Of a DNA stretch of 47,545 nt, positions 47,474 to 47,545 are shown in pieces (position 1 is the stretch's first letter; each line of letters starts with the position of its first letter). The DNA comes from Archaeoglobaceae archaeon. GTDB lineage: Archaea > Halobacteriota > Archaeoglobi > Archaeoglobales > Archaeoglobaceae. Position numbers and translations under genes: made by a program. The notes below the pieces were generated by a model. The model worked only from the letters and a program-made list of their open reading frames with translations. It was not told the origin of the DNA and ran no database searches. The stretch spans positions 1 through 47,545 of the forward strand of contig JALWDS010000006.1 of assembly GCA_027036775.1 (NCBI GenBank), given 5' to 3'.

Positions 47474-47545
47474 GATTAACAATGATTGTTAATCATATCG
47501 TGAGCGTTTTCTGAATTATACTAAGATCTTTAGTAATTGATTAAC
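47474..47545. repeat. Palindrome plus a truncated copy at the window end
   Basis: GATTAACA-ATGAT-TGTTAATC at 47474-47494 (compensated change in both arms) and GATTAAC at 47539-47545, where the window stops inside another copy. Confidence 0.7.

Noticed and set aside
6909-47545. Palindromes as simple transcription terminators
   Set aside because: Several lie directly before a start codon (27557), occur in clusters without genes between them, or lack a T-run; the terminator role cannot explain the distribution, though some copies may serve it.
1-47545. tRNA or rRNA genes
   Set aside because: No cloverleaf with CCA-end architecture or conserved rRNA segment was seen; the GC-rich islands do not fold as tRNA.

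Overview
The window reads as a stretch of accessory, largely extrachromosomal-type DNA from a thermophilic euryarchaeon, possibly an Archaeoglobi-, Thermococci- or Hydrothermarchaeota-like lineage (lineage confidence low). Reasons: an Orc1/Cdc6 initiator beside ORB-like origin boxes, archaeal TATA boxes about 25 bases ahead of leaderless starts, Arch_ATPase-family paralogues, GGTG-type ribosome binding sites, many HicAB, HEPN/MNT and UPF0175 toxin-antitoxin modules, and low GC content with isolated GC-rich islands. No rRNA, tRNA or central-metabolism genes were found. It could be a plasmid, a provirus-like element or an assembly contig that ends in a repeat.

Layout. 0.1-3.4 kb: Arch_ATPase paralogue 1, an AbrB-like gene, an unknown gene, a GC-rich structured island and a decayed IS6-type transposase. 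3.5-6.4 kb: an XRE-cupin-methyltransferase regulator with an AzlCD amino-acid exporter. 6.4-15 kb: small accessory genes, a PD-(D/E)XK-like gene split by one amber codon, a UPF0175/PIN pair, ATPase paralogue 2, a candidate bacteriocin cluster (hydrophobic precursor, small membrane protein, SpoIIM/DUF95 protein), a HicB with a broken HicA, and an Sm-like protein. 14.8-18.9 kb: a coiled-coil/winged-helix regulator, an orphan UPF0175 gene, HEPN-MNT, an acylphosphatase-like/coiled-coil gene, a structured RNA leader and unknown genes. 19-23.8 kb: a 1586-residue exonuclease-RecQ helicase-second P-loop protein. 24-29.6 kb: HicAB, partition operon 1 (ParA plus ribbon-helix-helix), a zinc-finger/TumE pair, a DUF4258/DUF2283 pair and a serine recombinase. 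29.9-31 kb: ATPase paralogue 3.

31.4-39.1 kb is the most system-like block. A tightly overlapped leftward operon (zinc-ribbon/winged-helix protein, AAA+ ATPase, 143-aa protein, 45-aa mini-protein, SMC-like zinc-hook ATPase, second zinc-finger protein) is divergent from a PAPS-reductase-like enzyme fused to a ferredoxin domain. It is bounded on the other side by two further helix-turn-helix genes. The pairing of a PAPS-reductase-like PP-loop enzyme with an SMC-like ATPase recalls DndC/DndD of DNA phosphorothioation, but no other Dnd, Ssp or Pbe signature was recognised. I treat it as a candidate undescribed sulfur-linked nucleic-acid modification or defence system.

39.2-44.7 kb: nested insertion sequences, a truncated CPBP protease gene, partition operon 2 with a centromere-like repeat field, Orc1/Cdc6 and an AT-rich origin flanked by ORB-like boxes. 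44.9-47.5 kb: an HNH gene with an in-frame amber codon, winged-helix genes and a fused DUF4258-DUF2283 protein.

The strongest unexplained signal is a 21-bp palindrome (GATTAACC, 5 variable bases, GGTTAATC) present in more than 20 intergenic copies, confined to about 6.9-14.4, 23.8-29.9 and 45.3-47.5 kb and absent from the intervening blocks. A 321-bp noncoding sequence that includes two of these palindromes occurs as a direct repeat, identical by eye, at 10288-10608 and 47106-47426. This partition suggests an older replicon backbone carrying inserted islands.
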